Assembly: GCF_964275005.1 (NCBI RefSeq)
Contig: NC_092686.1
Span: 17,188,547 to 17,252,546 of the forward strand
Length of the DNA stretch: 64,000 bases
Direction: 5' to 3'
Origin: Diadema setosum
Lineage: Eukaryota > Echinodermata > Echinoidea > Diadematoida > Diadematidae
Positions within the stretch are counted from its first letter, which is position 1. Each line of letters begins with the position of its first letter. The notes below the pieces were generated by a model. It saw only the letters and a program-made list of their open reading frames with translations. It had not been told where the DNA came from and searched no databases. The translations under genes and the position numbers were made by a program. Below are positions 51,201 to 60,942 of this stretch, piece by piece.

Positions 51201-53823
51201 TTTGCTATTATACATAATAGATATGTACAGGATTCACACTGTGAAAAGGCTTCCAGTAATACCTCCGTTCCACATATACCTTTTGTTTTTTCATCAAACA
51301 CTCGTAAGAAACAAAGCTTTTTGCTTCCAGTCACCCACCGAAGTGCATAGTATCACAGTCTTATGAATATGACTTGTGTTGGTCGACTATCAGGTCAGTG
51401 TCAGACATGGCGAGCGTGATCCGATGAGGCAAGATCGTCCGATTAACCCTTTATGTGCCACGTTCGCACATTCGACTCAGTCGACGGCGTGCCAACTTCG
51501 CATATTCTGCTCAACAAACAAAGCCGCGAAAACCGATCGATAAATCGCTAATCACTGCTAATCCCGCGGCACAATGAAAGCGTTTCTCATGCTTTTGTTC
51601 CTCTCATATATGGCTTGCAATCTATGTAGTGATTGACTATCAAGCGGTGTTCTCAACGAGATTTGCTCGTACATTCCAAGTTACTGTCACGGTTTTATGT
51701 GCAAAAGTCATGCCGTTACAGTAATGTAGCAATTGGTCATTCAAAAGAAATATTGAAAATAGATTCGTCATACAATTTATATCGAAACAAAGTTTGGCAT
51801 TCGTCTTTAAGTTTGCTTACTATTATGTCCATCTCAACAGAAATTTGTAGAAGTTATACAAATTGGAAAAACAGAATTCTTTCTCAAAGCATGACTACCT
51901 TCGTGTCTCAGATAAACGTGGCACACGGGGGGTTTCCACCATGGCACATAAAGAGTTAAGGAACTAAGCTCAGGGCTTAGTTCGCCATCGGAAGCCATTT
52001 CCTGTCGCAAAGTCCAGTCAGTGTCGGATAAGTGTAGAGTGAGTCCGAGAGGTGTAGAGTCAATCCAATGTGCACTAGACTCATATTGTGTGACTATTGG
52101 GCATGTGTAGTTGATGTATGACAGTCTGTTAAGTTTCCAACAATCAAACAGTCATCAGACAGTTTAACTCGAGTCTTGGTTCTGGGGCTCTTCGGGTATT
52201 GGTATCAGTCTCAGTGAGCCTTGGTGCGAGTCTCTAGAGCTTATAGCATCAGATTTCATCGGAACTCATCGGAATACCAATATTTTTGCATTTGGGGGAT
52301 CAGAAGAGCCTCCGATTGGTCAGTGGAATGAGGAATTTATTCTGTGATAGGAGATATTTACCTTAGCCAGTGGATAATCGTGTTGTAAGGAATAGTGAGT
52401 GGCCGTCTTTGGCAGGGTGGCTGTGGTTTGAAGAGAAAAAGAGAAAATTCATGAGTCACATTGACACCACATTTCTTTCCCAATTTGTTTTTCTTTTAAA
52501 CGGCACATATTTCATGGAGTCAGAATTGAGAGTAATTTCAGAGAGTAATTTCACCTGTTTAGAAATGAAGTTAAGTTCATTTGCCACAGGAGTGACTAAC
52601 AGAAGCAAATGAGATTACGTTACTAAAACATTAAGTATATCTGCCACAGACTATCACTGTGAGAAGGCTAAAAGCTTTCAGCATGTCAAATTTGACAAGC
52701 AGCTGACAGCAAGAGATACAGACAAACACTGCCAGGAGAGAGGTAGGAGCTAGTGGATTACATACGCATGTGGGGCGCCTTGATTCCAGGGAAGGCCTGT
52801 GCCCCTATCCTCAGGAGGATTATGGGATTGTCCGGGGTCGTCTCCGGGAGGTCCTCACACTTGAAGCACTTCCTGGGGTCAAAGACAGCCATCTCCCACA
52901 GAAGACTCTGTGTGTCCGGCTGAATACCAGTCAAATGTGCAACCTGCTGCTGGAAGTAAGCTGTGTCCTTGCTTGGCGACACGTAAATCTTGTGCAGCTC
53001 GCAGGTGTGCGCTATGAAAACGTCAATGACTCGCATCTTCATGACCTTCTGGACTTCATCGAAGAAGCGTTCAAATGACCACATCTTGGACATGTCACAT
53101 TCCATGGTGTTGGCCAGCAGAGTGGTGACTATGATACGCATCTGGGGGGAGAGATGACACTTTTTGGGCAATTCTTCACTCCAGATGATGGGACCGTTTG
53201 GACTCTCTTGAATACCTGAAATCATCCCGCTCTTCTTGGTGGTAGTGATCTTGTGCCTGCAATGAAAAAGTCAGAATTTTCATTTGACTGCTGTAAATGT
53301 CATCACATGAAATATTACAAAGTATATTACAGCATTATTGGTGACATATACATTATTCAAGAAAACAATAAGAACTTTTATGACTAAAAAACAACTGTAG
53401 AATTAGACGAGCAGCAGTCATCTTGGTTGGTACCGAATGGAGAAATGTATATGAGTATGTCACATTCATAGCTTGATCAGTTATTATTTTTGCATGTCTT
53501 TAATTTCGCGAATAGCACCTGACTCGTGAAATTCGCGAAAATAAAAACCTCGCAAAATGTTCGGCGTATACAGTATTAAGTAACTACATACAGAATATAT
53601 GCTGGCAGTTCATAAATATGAAAGAGATACAATCCAGTGTGAGAATAAGTTCTGGGGATACTAACATCACTTCCCGGTTGCTTCTCCCACCATAGGCTTT
53701 GAAGGGTAGAGAACCGGTGGCTGTGTGGTAGAAGGTCACTCCAAGTGACCACAGGTCAGTCTGGGCGGTGAATTGCATCTGGGTTTTCTTTCCAAGGACT
53801 GCACGCTCATACAAGTCAGGATG
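36136..53823 (-). CDS. TBK1: TBK1/IKK-epsilon-like kinase, 5' part not found (13 coding exons)
   Basis: Exons on the minus strand in transcript order: 53823-53666, 53256-52766, 52420-52362, 50307-50216, 49277-49073, 47960-47853, 46187-46135, 46055-45939, 44831-44733, 39956-39851, 38528-38382, 37329-37181 and 36238-36136. The total is 1887 nt, 628 residues plus TGA, with all phases consistent. Positions below count from the first visible residue. Kinase C-lobe 1-126, starting [10 protein letters not shown] with [11 protein letters not shown] at 23-33; ubiquitin-like domain about 128-208; scaffold/dimerisation coiled coils about 217-490; Pro/Gly/Ser/Thr-rich insert 497-594; C-terminal coiled-coil adaptor segment 595-628. 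The best matches in my knowledge are TBK1 and IKK-epsilon, innate-immune and autophagy kinases. The catalytic Lys, HRD, DFG and activation-loop Ser would be in exons not found here. TBK1 and IKBKE cannot be separated with confidence; an invertebrate pro-orthologue is likely. Confidence 0.92.
36615..36880. mobile_element. Family A foldback, right-half remnant
   Basis: In the intron before the last kinase exon. It retains TTTTGAATGGATTTTCCAAT and a diverged GTTCTACCAATATTTCTG block ending near ATATTTCCTTTTA. Boundaries approximate. Confidence 0.45.
37181..37329 (-). CDS. TBK1: TBK1-like exon: Pro/Gln/Ser-rich segment
   Basis: Acceptor GTGTAG|AAG (or three bases later, same frame), donor CT|GTAAGT. 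Encodes [14 protein letters not shown] then [19 protein letters not shown]. It lies between the scaffold and the C-terminal helix, where the vertebrate protein has its variable Ser/Pro linker. Confidence 0.82.
38008..38087. repeat. 80 bp TTAA-bounded mini inverted repeat
   Basis: TTAACCCATTCTTTACGG at the left and TATGGAAAGGGTTAA at the right are imperfect inverted complements bounded by TTAA. It lies in a kinase intron and may be a minimal relative of the 3572/42268 repeat. Confidence 0.45.
38382..38528 (-). CDS. TBK1: TBK1-like exon: helix then low-complexity Gly/Pro/Thr insert
   Basis: Acceptor GAATTCAG|ATT, donor CAG|GTAATG; phase 0 at both ends (147 nt), so it could be skipped without a frameshift. 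It starts [15 protein letters not shown], then becomes Gly/Pro/Ser/Thr-rich, ending [10 protein letters not shown]. Residues 497-545. Confidence 0.82.
38611..39680. repeat. Dispersed repeat family B, copy split by an insertion
   Basis: The left part is 38611-39021 and the right part 39609-39680. Between them lies the GC-rich element 39022-39608. The left part ends GGTGGAAATCAATGA and the right part resumes TCAATGATCTC, which matches the uninterrupted copy near 4110-4130 once one TCAATGA is removed. Confidence 0.75.
39022..39608. mobile_element. 587 bp GC-rich inverted-repeat element with 7 bp target duplication
   Basis: The ends CCCCGTTTACAGTG and CACTGTAAACGGGG are flanked by TCAATGA (39015-39021 and 39609-39615). 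It is strongly GC-rich against an AT-rich background, with repeated GGCTCGGCCGCG and three GCGCGGCCAATT-type units (about 39205-39243). It is inserted in a family B repeat within the kinase intron between the 39.9 and 38.5 kb exons. No transposase is encoded. Confidence 0.85.
39851..39956 (-). CDS. TBK1: TBK1-like exon: coiled coil
   Basis: Acceptor CTCTGCAG|G, donor AGG|GTAAGA. Encodes [20 protein letters not shown]...LLSDLQR, an amphipathic helix corresponding to the vertebrate CFDIEEEVSKYQEYTNEL region. Residues 462-496. Confidence 0.9.
40150..41220. repeat. Repeat-derived sequence with TGACCTTTGACC motifs
   Basis: It begins with a ~52 bp tandem duplication (TGTAACCATTTTGTCTGAAG at about 40153 and 40205). 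Then come scattered GACCTTGACC, GACCTTTGGCC, GACCTCTGACC and GACCTATGACCTTTGA motifs over 0.8 kb. The 157-codon minus-strand frame at 40576-40103 reads through this repeat and matches nothing I recognise. Confidence 0.55.
42268..42362. repeat. ~94 bp dispersed repeat, copy 2
   Basis: Second copy of the repeat at 3572-3665, in the same orientation, inside the kinase intron between the 44.7 kb and 39.9 kb exons. It shares CATAGACACCTGCCCGAGTA. Confidence 0.6.
43461..43625. repeat. Compound trinucleotide microsatellite (ATT/TTG/ATC)n
   Basis: Runs of ATT, then TTG, then ATT/ATC mixtures. It produces long low-complexity frames in all three plus-strand phases, which are not genes. Confidence 0.9.
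44425..44463. repeat. (TG)n microsatellite
   Basis: TG run with TC interruptions in the intron between the 44.7 and 39.9 kb kinase exons. Confidence 0.88.
44733..44831 (-). CDS. TBK1: TBK1-like exon: scaffold helix
   Basis: Acceptor TTTCCAG|G, donor GG|GTAAGT. Encodes [20 protein letters not shown]...NNFGTWH, matching the vertebrate QKLYYHATKAM...F helix. Residues 429-460. Confidence 0.9.
45345..45750. repeat. Degenerate minisatellite (GTTACTTCAAACCAGACA-type units)
   Basis: About fifteen imperfect units of roughly 27 bp around GTTACTTCAAAC. The 80-codon plus-strand frame (45445-45684) with repeated VTSNQT/YFKQD motifs is a translation of the minisatellite. It lies in the intron between the 45.9 and 44.7 kb kinase exons. 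Confidence 0.75.
45939..46055 (-). CDS. TBK1: TBK1-like exon: conserved SYNEEQIH segment
   Basis: Acceptor GATACAG|A, donor AA|GTGAGC. Encodes [20 protein letters not shown] then [13 protein letters not shown], a clear match to vertebrate [22 protein letters not shown]. Residues 390-427. Confidence 0.93.
46135..46187 (-). CDS. TBK1: TBK1-like exon (53 nt)
   Basis: Acceptor CTCTTCCAG|GAG, donor GA|GTGAGT (strong). Encodes [17 protein letters not shown] and two bases of the next Glu. The frame is forced by the next exon, in which only one phase is open and homologous. Confidence 0.78.
46879..47260. mobile_element. 382 bp TTAA-flanked foldback MITE, family E
   Basis: Ends AGGGTGTGTACAATTCTGG and, in reverse, AGGGAGTGTACAGTACTGG. 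TTAA is at 46875-46878 and 47261-47264. Long internal arms pair around a centre near 47085: ATATTCAAAAA against TTTTTGAATAT and TCATCAAATAAAC against GTTTATTTGATGA. It lies in the kinase intron between the 47.9 and 46.2 kb exons. Confidence 0.75.
47853..47960 (-). CDS. TBK1: TBK1-like exon: scaffold region, weak donor
   Basis: Acceptor TTTTCAG|CTG. Encodes [16 protein letters not shown]...WEGIRQQH. The 3' end is set at CAC|GTTTTG because only that donor keeps phase 0 into the next exon. The alternative GAAAG|GTTTCC (47836) would put a stop in the second exon downstream. Both donors are weak, so this boundary is the least certain in the gene. Confidence 0.72.
48264..48600. mobile_element. Family A foldback, left-half remnant
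   Basis: Contains GGGGAATGAAACCCAAACAT, AGAACACATCAATGAAGTTTG, CATTGCTGGATGAGAAGACT and TGATGTCACACATGAAC in family A order. The right arm is lost. It lies in the kinase intron between the 49.1 and 47.9 kb exons. Confidence 0.5.
49073..49277 (-). CDS. TBK1: TBK1-like exon: scaffold coiled coil
   Basis: Acceptor GTGTGCAG|A, donor AAC|GTAAGT. Encodes [14 protein letters not shown]...[15 protein letters not shown] (residues 268-335), equivalent to the vertebrate EVVITLDFCIRNIEKTV region. Confidence 0.9.
50216..50307 (-). CDS. TBK1: TBK1-like exon: start of scaffold helices
   Basis: Acceptor GATCCAG|AGC, donor AT|GTAAGT. It encodes [15 protein letters not shown]..., matching vertebrate AITGVVCYACRIAST. 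Residues 237-266. It is one of three overlapping frames; phase selects this one. Confidence 0.88.
51447..51955. mobile_element. ~509 bp TTAA-flanked inverted-repeat MITE, family F
   Basis: TTAA (51443-51446) then CCCTTTATGTGCCACGTT; at the other end ATGGCACATAAAGAG then TTAA (51956-51959). The terminal repeats are about 15 bp with mismatches. The frame at 51633-51959 reads out through the right end and has no recognised similarity. It lies in the kinase intron between the 52.4 and 50.3 kb exons. Confidence 0.7.
52362..52420 (-). CDS. TBK1: TBK1-like exon (59 nt) after the ubiquitin-like domain
   Basis: Acceptor AACCACAG|CC, donor AAG|GTAAAT. It encodes [19 protein letters not shown], which lines up with the vertebrate SLPKVHPRYDL...MAK segment. 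It was found by phase and homology; it is too short to stand out as an open frame. Confidence 0.88.
52766..53256 (-). CDS. TBK1: TBK1-like exon: end of kinase domain and ubiquitin-like domain
   Basis: The largest exon (491 nt), acceptor ATTGCAG|G, donor C|GTATGT. Encodes [21 protein letters not shown] and [10 protein letters not shown] (the end of the kinase domain), then the ubiquitin-like domain from RVIDVFIAH to TPDNPIILL. Residues 54-216. Confidence 0.95.
53485..53575. mobile_element. TTTTCGCG-core mini element remnant
   Basis: Contains TTTCGCGAATAGCACCTGAC and TTCGCGAAAATAAAAACC ending in TATACAGTA, as in the 8616 and 22512 elements. The left boundary is unclear. It sits in the intron between the first two visible kinase exons. 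Confidence 0.45.
53666..53823 (-). CDS. TBK1: TBK1-like exon: kinase C-lobe, subdomains VIII-X
   Basis: Acceptor ACCACCAG|CAT, donor AT|GTTAGT. Encodes [24 protein letters not shown] and TGSLPF, nearly identical to vertebrate TBK1 after its activation-loop YGTEEYL. It begins in phase 0 directly after where YL would end, so the preceding exon should end with the TEEYL segment. Confidence 0.95.
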
Positions 53824-54283
53824 CTGGTGGTGGTATATGGGAAGGAGGTTAAGACAACTGAATGACACTTACAAGTTGTACATCTTGTTACTTTCATTCC
53901 ATACTTCTTTTAGTATTGCTCAAGAAATTTCTAATAATGGGGATTTTATTTGTTTTCATTTTTTTCCTATAGATGAAACTTCAGGGAATCTCTGTCATAA
54001 ACATTCAAAAAATAAGCAATTACGACTTCTCTTTTCATATTAAGTACATGGGATGAATGATATTAGTGATGTTATCAGGGTACACAGACACATAAATTCA
54101 AGGTGGGAATTTTCAAAAAGGTAAAAATTTTCAGAAAGATCACAGAAATATACAATGTAGGCTTACTGTCAAAGAAACAACAACAAAGAAACAGCAAAAC
54201 AAACATGTTTTCATCTGGGATGGGGGCTATGCTGAAAATGGAACTTTGATGAAAAGGCCAATAATGGTAAATATTCATACCGT

Positions 54284-55700
54284 ATGTCCCCCAAAAAAAA
54301 AATTACAACGGGGCCCTCTGCAATGATATCTTTAAAAATAGTAAATCAATCTAAATACAAACTCAGGGTATGAAACTATAACTCATTGCCAACAGCTTAC
54401 AGAAAATCCCATTCGATTTGCTTCAGTGGTCAAAGAGAAATGAGGAATTTTGTAGATGATGTCGGGAATCTCTTTCGTCCAAATTCTGTCTATTATTCAC
54501 ACACAAGAGCATTGAATCGCTAAAATTGGAAGAATCAGACTCATGACATGCTTTACAACAATCCACATTTCTCTGTGACCGCTTAACCAAATTGAATGGG
54601 GTTTTCTGCAAAATAGAGCTAAGATGTTATATTTTAAGACCCTGAAGTAGCACTTAGACAGGTCGATCATATTGGGTGTTATCAATTCGAAAATCTAATT
54701 GTAATTTTTGGGGCGACTTACTGCAGTATGTCCCAAAAAAAATTACAATCAGATTTTTGCAGATTTCTGGATTTTATTGATCAGATTGAAAAACATCATG
54801 CTTTTTCATAGGTCATATGACAAATACATTTTTGACATCATAAAACAAAAGTTTGATAGCATTCATTGATAGTAAAACTACCAGGTGTCTGATCCTTTTT
54901 TGGACTATAGTCTCTAAAACACACGTTAACACCAATAATTCTAGAATCGTATACACAAAAAACGAGGGAAAAGAAAAAAAAAAAGAAAAAATAGCCGTCA
55001 ATGGAAACACCAAATATTACCAAAGACCAGACAAAACAAACCAAAGGCGCAAGAACACACACTACAATCTTTAAAGAAAAAAAAAAAAAAAAAACAGAAA
55101 CAAGAAACAAGAAAATGAGTATGGCCGACCTCTGCGTTGGAAGGATTGTAAGGGTAAAGGTTTACAGTTTACTCAGTATTTCACTCTTTTTGATTGCTTC
55201 AAGAAGATGCCAAGTGAATGGAAGCTTTTTTTTTTCCTGCGTCAAAATTATCACCCCTTTATTAAACCCCTGAGTATTATTCCAGATTTTTGCATTGATA
55301 ACACCCAATATGATTAATTTTTTTAAATGCTACTTCAGGATGTTAAAATATAACATCTTAGCTCTATTTTGCAGAAAACCCCATTCAATTTGGTTAAGCG
55401 GTCACAGAAAAATGTGGATTGTTGTAAATCATGTCATGAGTCTGATTCTTCCAATTAAAGCAATTCAATGCTCTTGTGTGTGAATAATAGACAGAATTTG
55501 GACGGAAGAGATTCCCGACATCCTCTACAAAATTCCTCATTTCTCTTTGACCACTGAAGCAAATTGAATGGAGTTTTCTGTAAGATGTGGGCAATGAATC
55601 ATAGTTTCATACCCTGAATTTGTATTTAGATTGATTCACTACTTTTAAAGATATCATTGCGGAGGGCCCCGTTGTAATTTTTGGGGGGACATACTGTATA
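54284..55700. mobile_element. 1.4 kb foldback / nested TA-flanked inverted-repeat elements, family G
   Basis: The left arm (about 54284-54720) and right arm (about 55287-55700) are long, near-perfect inverted complements of about 410 bp around a ~570 bp centre. Shared blocks include TCGGGAATCTCTT, TCTGTCTATTATTCACACAC and AACCAAATTGAATGGGGTTT. Ends: TATGTCCCCCAAAAA at the left and TTTTTGGGGGGACATA at the right, next to TA. A second internal start, TATGTCCCAAAAAAAATTAC, lies at about 54727, suggesting nested or tandem units. Mirror-image frames on the two strands come from this symmetry. Confidence 0.7.
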
Positions 55701-55746
55701 TGTAGTTTTATTTTCTTTTGGCCAATGTGATTTTGGCAGATCACAA

Positions 55747-55768
55747 TGGGGGGGGGGGGGGGGGGGGG
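55747..55768. repeat. G homopolymer
   Basis: About 21 consecutive G. Length may be unreliable in any assembly. Confidence 0.85.
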
Positions 55769-56158
55769 AGTTGTTGGAATCATAAGGAAGATGTTTATCA
55801 AAGGAGGAAAACTTTTGCAACACTTTTGTATACCAAGATAGAATTCTTCATCTCACATGTATCTATTGATTGGTTTTGATGCTGTAAACTCAGAAAGTGG
55901 ATATTTTTTATCTTTTTCGATGCTGGAAATTCTCTTGGGGCACATGAAAAATAAAAGACAAATGTGATTTAGAATTATTTTCATCCCTCTTTGACTCTCA
56001 ATACTGCAGCTTGCTAGGTGGCTATCACACACACAAAAAAAAAATACTTGTAATTGTATTCTAATCATATTAATACAACAAATCTTATTACGGTATACAA
56101 ATCCTGTCTTTGATTCCATAATATATCATATCATGTCATGTCAAAATCATTCATCATA

Positions 56159-56851
56159 TGTGACCGTGCACCTCAAAACGAACATAAAGTCGCACACACT
56201 GATTTTGCGTGAGGACTGAAAATAAGTGAAATGGGTCAACCTAGCCGAACTTGACTTTTTCATATTTTCTGAAAGAGCGGGTCTTCTTCTACATTATTCT
56301 AAAATTTGGTATCATAAAACGGGCAGGAAAGTGTGTTTTTTTTTAGCAGTTTATCTCGAACATTTTTGGTAGAATAGTGTGATTAGGTGTGTCTTTAGAG
56401 TCCCTTTTTCATTTCTGAAAAACCGTGTCCACACTCTTCACTTTCAACTCTAATATCTTTTGAAAGGATAGTGCTACTGCTTTGAAACTTGGCATTAGTT
56501 ATGGACAGAATGTGTTAATGAGGCATGCTTAATTTCAGTTTAATCTGATAATCCCTTCATTGTCGTTTCTCTGGTGGTTCACTTCCTGTTTTTTTCCCCA
56601 TTCATCGCACAGCCAGCACGGTTTGGTAAAGATTAAGCGCTTGAATAGACACTGTACTTCAGAGCCTCTTTTCTCAGTTCACACTTTTCCTGAGTTTGTG
56701 CTTTCTTTCCAATATTTAGATAGGTTAGGAGAGTCCATTTGATTTGAGTTATACATCATTTTAAAGCTTAAAGTCTGCTCTTTTAGAATATGGTCTTAAC
56801 TAAAAATTCATGTCTGGCGACTTTTTGTTTGTTTTGAGGTGCAGGGTCACA
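56159..56851. mobile_element. 693 bp TA-flanked MITE, family C, copy 2 (opposite orientation)
   Basis: The ends TGTGACCGTGCACCTCAAAA and, in reverse, TGTGACCCTGCACCTCAAAA are flanked by TA (56157-56158 and 56852-56853). It matches copy 1 at 12778-13469 in reverse complement from end to end, and the two lengths differ by a single base. Confidence 0.8.
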
Positions 56852-59349
56852 TATGATGATGACTCTAATTAGCATTCAAAACCATCATTATTATTGTAAT
56901 TAATACTATGACACTACCATGGTACTATCTGCATTGCATTTATAATCTGATCATCATCATCTCATTGCAATGCCTGGTACAATCAATATTTTCAGAACAT
57001 TTCTGTTCTAATCTGATGTTGATATTCAGTTTTTTGAACTGGTATGCCCTTTCCAATGGGTACAGACCCCTCTGACTCAAAGGTGACTTGCATCATCTTT
57101 GTAGAGCAACTGATTGCACTGACATGTCGTCATGTGAGACGATGTGGTATCTTGCACAAGAAGGCTAAATTACACACCACAACTTCTCTCCTTTCATGAA
57201 AGGCAGGTCTAGAATTTCCCACACCATTTCACAACTTACAATTTGAAATGTTGCAACATACCACATGGCATTTTATCAGCATATACTTGAAGTGTAGACA
57301 ATATCTGAGATACTTTGATCTTACAAACACACTTGCACTCCCTCTGATTTGTTCAATGAGAAATCAAGGCAGTCATGTGATTTCGGGGTTCGAAGGTGTC
57401 GTGTGTTGCTGTTCTTGTGTTTTTTAAGTATTTTCTTTTTTTTCCACTGACACCAATATCATGTCCTTGATAATTATTTGTACTGGTGTGAAAGAAAGTC
57501 ATAACTTATTTCATGTTTAAAAATCAATAACATGACGCTTTGCCTTTCAGCACAAGAACATAATATTGCATCAAAAGAAAGTGGAGAAAGTATCAGAGTC
57601 AAGTCAGCTTGAAAACAGATAAAGAAGCATCAAATCAAATCTCATCTATTAAACCATATCAGAATTCTATAGAAAGCAAAATAATGTTACCACAAAAATT
57701 TAAATGAATTCTATGGGGGCAATTGGTTGACAAGACTTTTGAGACAACTATTAAAACCACTAGCCTAGTGTAACTATGCCATGAACACACACTGAAATGT
57801 ACAGTTTATATGGTGGAGGTTGATTAACATCCACAACTTTTCAGAGCAGGATGAGGTTAGTAAACAAAGGATGTTGCTCAATCTTCACATCTTTCCCTGA
57901 GAGATGTAACATGTATATATGCAATATGACAATGTTCAATCCTTTTTTTTTTAATTTCACCAGTGCTTTCACTGAATTTTTCATAACCTCATCGCATCCA
58001 CAGAGAAATATAGCAAGCAACTGACATGGAATCAATACATAAATCATACATTTCTGATGACACACATACACCTGTTCTTCTGTACAAATACCATATGTGC
58101 CTGTCTCTTGAAAAAAAAAAAAAAGATAAATAAAGAGGTGCATTGTGCAATACCAATGTAATACAAACATACACGAGACTGCTGAATAATGGTTAATCAC
58201 TCATCTCCCCTTGCATGCACTCTGTATAACCTTGCACCATTCATCCTGCATTGCACATCCAGTGTTGATAAATATATCCATGATACAATCTTGTTGCGAA
58301 AGATATATAAAGCTGGCAAGCTAAGGCCTGTTGAGTCTGTGTCATGAGATACAGCTCTCTGCTTACAAAGGGAGACACTTAATCTTTTTAATAAGGTTGG
58401 ATGAGATTGAAAAAAAAAGTCCCACTTAGGCAGGAACAAAAAAAAAAAAATTAATGAATAAATAAAGGTCTTTGCATGATGTTGAAACAAAAGAGAATAT
58501 TTGCCAGACAATTTTCCATGTACACACAATCATATGTACGTGCTATCTTTGTATCCTGTGAGTTTCATACATTGTAGCGTCTGTACAATTCTGAACAATT
58601 TTCTGAGCACCTTCAATGCCCCCAAATGAGATTCTTTTTGCATGTTGACTGGGAACGGACAAGTTGGTAATCCACCTGTGTGAAAGCAGTCAAGCGATAC
58701 GTGTAACCCCTTTCCAAGGTCATATGACATAGAACAATCAAAATATCGATCGGGCACAAGGTATGAATAGAGCAAGCACTAATGGGCTCACAAACTCTTT
58801 TGTAATACACAAAAGACGCACCTGAATGGGGTCAGCGAAATCAAATATCTATGAGCTCAGCCGTGATTGTTATGTACATCTTTATATAAGTTTTACAGCA
58901 AAAGAAGCGCACACTTCATTGGAGAAAAGGCAAATACTACTGTGATACGCACAGTTTTCATGCAGGAAGAAAGCAGATATTGATAGAGAAACTCTAATCT
59001 TTCCACTGAAGCCATTTTTCTGGGCAACATAACATAAATTAATATGAATTCAGGCATTACTGTCTACATTTTAGGAACCTGGTATACCAGGTTCCCAAAT
59101 CGGTTGATGCTACGAGAACCCAGTATACTAGGTTCCCATAACAGGAAGGTTGAAAGATCTCTTTCCACCTCCCTGCCCATACTGAACGGATGCACTTCCA
59201 ATGCAAACACAAGATAAATCTGCCACAGGTACTCTTAAAGGTCATTCAAACATAATACGGAGGTCGTCTTTCATTCCACTAGAATGTTTGCTAATTGGTG
59301 CAAAAGGTTCACTTCTGAGGCATTGTTAAGTCACTCACATACATACAGA

Positions 59350-59385
<36 letters not shown>
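59350..59385. repeat. (CA)n microsatellite
   Basis: CA run, reading as repeated Val/Cys on the minus strand. No gene. Confidence 0.9.
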
Positions 59386-59389
<4 letters not shown>

Positions 59390-59949
59390 AATAAAACTTG
59401 TGGATGCATAGGCATTATATACAGTAGATGCATTGACTCCCATTCCAAGAAGGATAAAAGACCATGCACGTAAGGCTCTTATATTGTACTTGCTCATTCG
59501 ACAACTCTAGCAATTCATAGAATTTTCATTTACTTCACAGTGAAACCTCTTGTAGACTAAAAATAAAGACTGTGAAGCCATAAGAATCACTTATACACAG
59601 GGTGACAGTGGTCATGACAACCTCTTTGAATACTAAGTATATATCATGTAACTTTTCCCTCCCTAATGATTGCAACACGGAGTAACAATACCCTTCATTG
59701 TTCAGGAGGTCACCTCTTGAACAATGGACAAATAAACTGGAACAAGACCAGCTACCTTGTCAAACAGAAAAAAAACAAAACTCACACAACCACTTAAAAT
59801 TCTATTGTATTCAGAGCATGTGACAGTCGCCCTGGAGGTCAATGTACACTGATACACATGTATTATGCACGTCAATACTTGCATGACCCAGCATCATAAG
59901 CACTTAAATGTTGCATGGCTGAGTTTTCCAGTAGTCCTGAATGCATTTT

Positions 59950-60240
59950 ATAATAGGACAAATCCACCTTCATATACATGTGGGTTGAGTGAATGCAGCA
60001 ATATTAGTAGAACACATGAAAGTTTGGGGAAAATCCAACAATCCGTTAAAAAGCTATGAATTTTTAAAGTATCCACGCAATCACTGCTGGATGCGAAGAC
60101 TACTACACTATATAAGGAAAATAAAAAGAGAATTTCACAAAACCTTTACTTTTTGAATAAAGTGCACATTTCTTCGACTTGTTGCTGACATAGTTAAAAG
60201 AAACCTGTACTGACATTTTCTACTTGTCTGATAATTCTAA
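59950..60240. mobile_element. Family A foldback, left-half copy
   Basis: Includes GGGTTGAGTGAATGCAGCAA, TTAGTAGAACACATGAAAGT and CACTGCTGGATGCGAAGACT. The matching right half occurs separately at 62160-62490. Confidence 0.55.
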
Positions 60241-60942
60241 TCTACATTTTTTGATGCCTACAACTGGAAAGAGAGGATTCTAAAACCCAGGATAAGCCTG
60301 TAATGATTTTTTGAAAAAAATGAAAACGAGCGAGCCAAGGAACGATCCACACAATTTGGCATACGTCACAGGTGTCAACCTCCGACTTTTGCAAAAGGAA
60401 CTACACATGTCAATTTCCTGATGAAATCTCACAGGAAGTACTGCAAAAACTGTTATTTAGTAAAATTGCAATATGGAGCTGAAATAAACATGTTAAACAA
60501 TATTTATCAATGTTTAAAAGGAATCTCTTCAAAAGCTTTTTATTTAGATAAAATTTGTGGGGAATATTCCAGATATGAAAAATGAAATTGGCATCATTGT
60601 CCGAACGTGCTGCCCATAGAAAACTGTGTGTAAGTAACGTTGCAGTAACTATGCATTGATGATGAGCGATAATGGTTCGACATCACAGTTCAAACTATCT
60701 AACGAAGATGAGGACTGAGTGATTCTTAATATCTAAATCCAAAAAATAGTCAATGGCAGTCACGGTTTACGCCTAGTTAGAAGAAAACGGCACTCAGTAC
60801 ATATAGACTCTAGACTAGAACTAGGCCTAGGACTAGTGAGCAGTCAAGGACCGAGAAGATTCTACTCGCCGCCCCGTCGACAGCTGTACGTGCACAGCGC
60901 TAATAATAGGCACAGCGTAAATGTTTAGTATGCAATACATAC

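Noticed and set aside
58530..58710. Possible terminal exon on the minus strand (CACAG acceptor near 58680, then a frame with GGIEGAQKIVQNC to a stop), perhaps joined to the 60943-61245 exon.
   Set aside because: No connecting exon, phase 2 required while the candidate first exon ends in phase 0, and no recognised family. Not strong enough to annotate.
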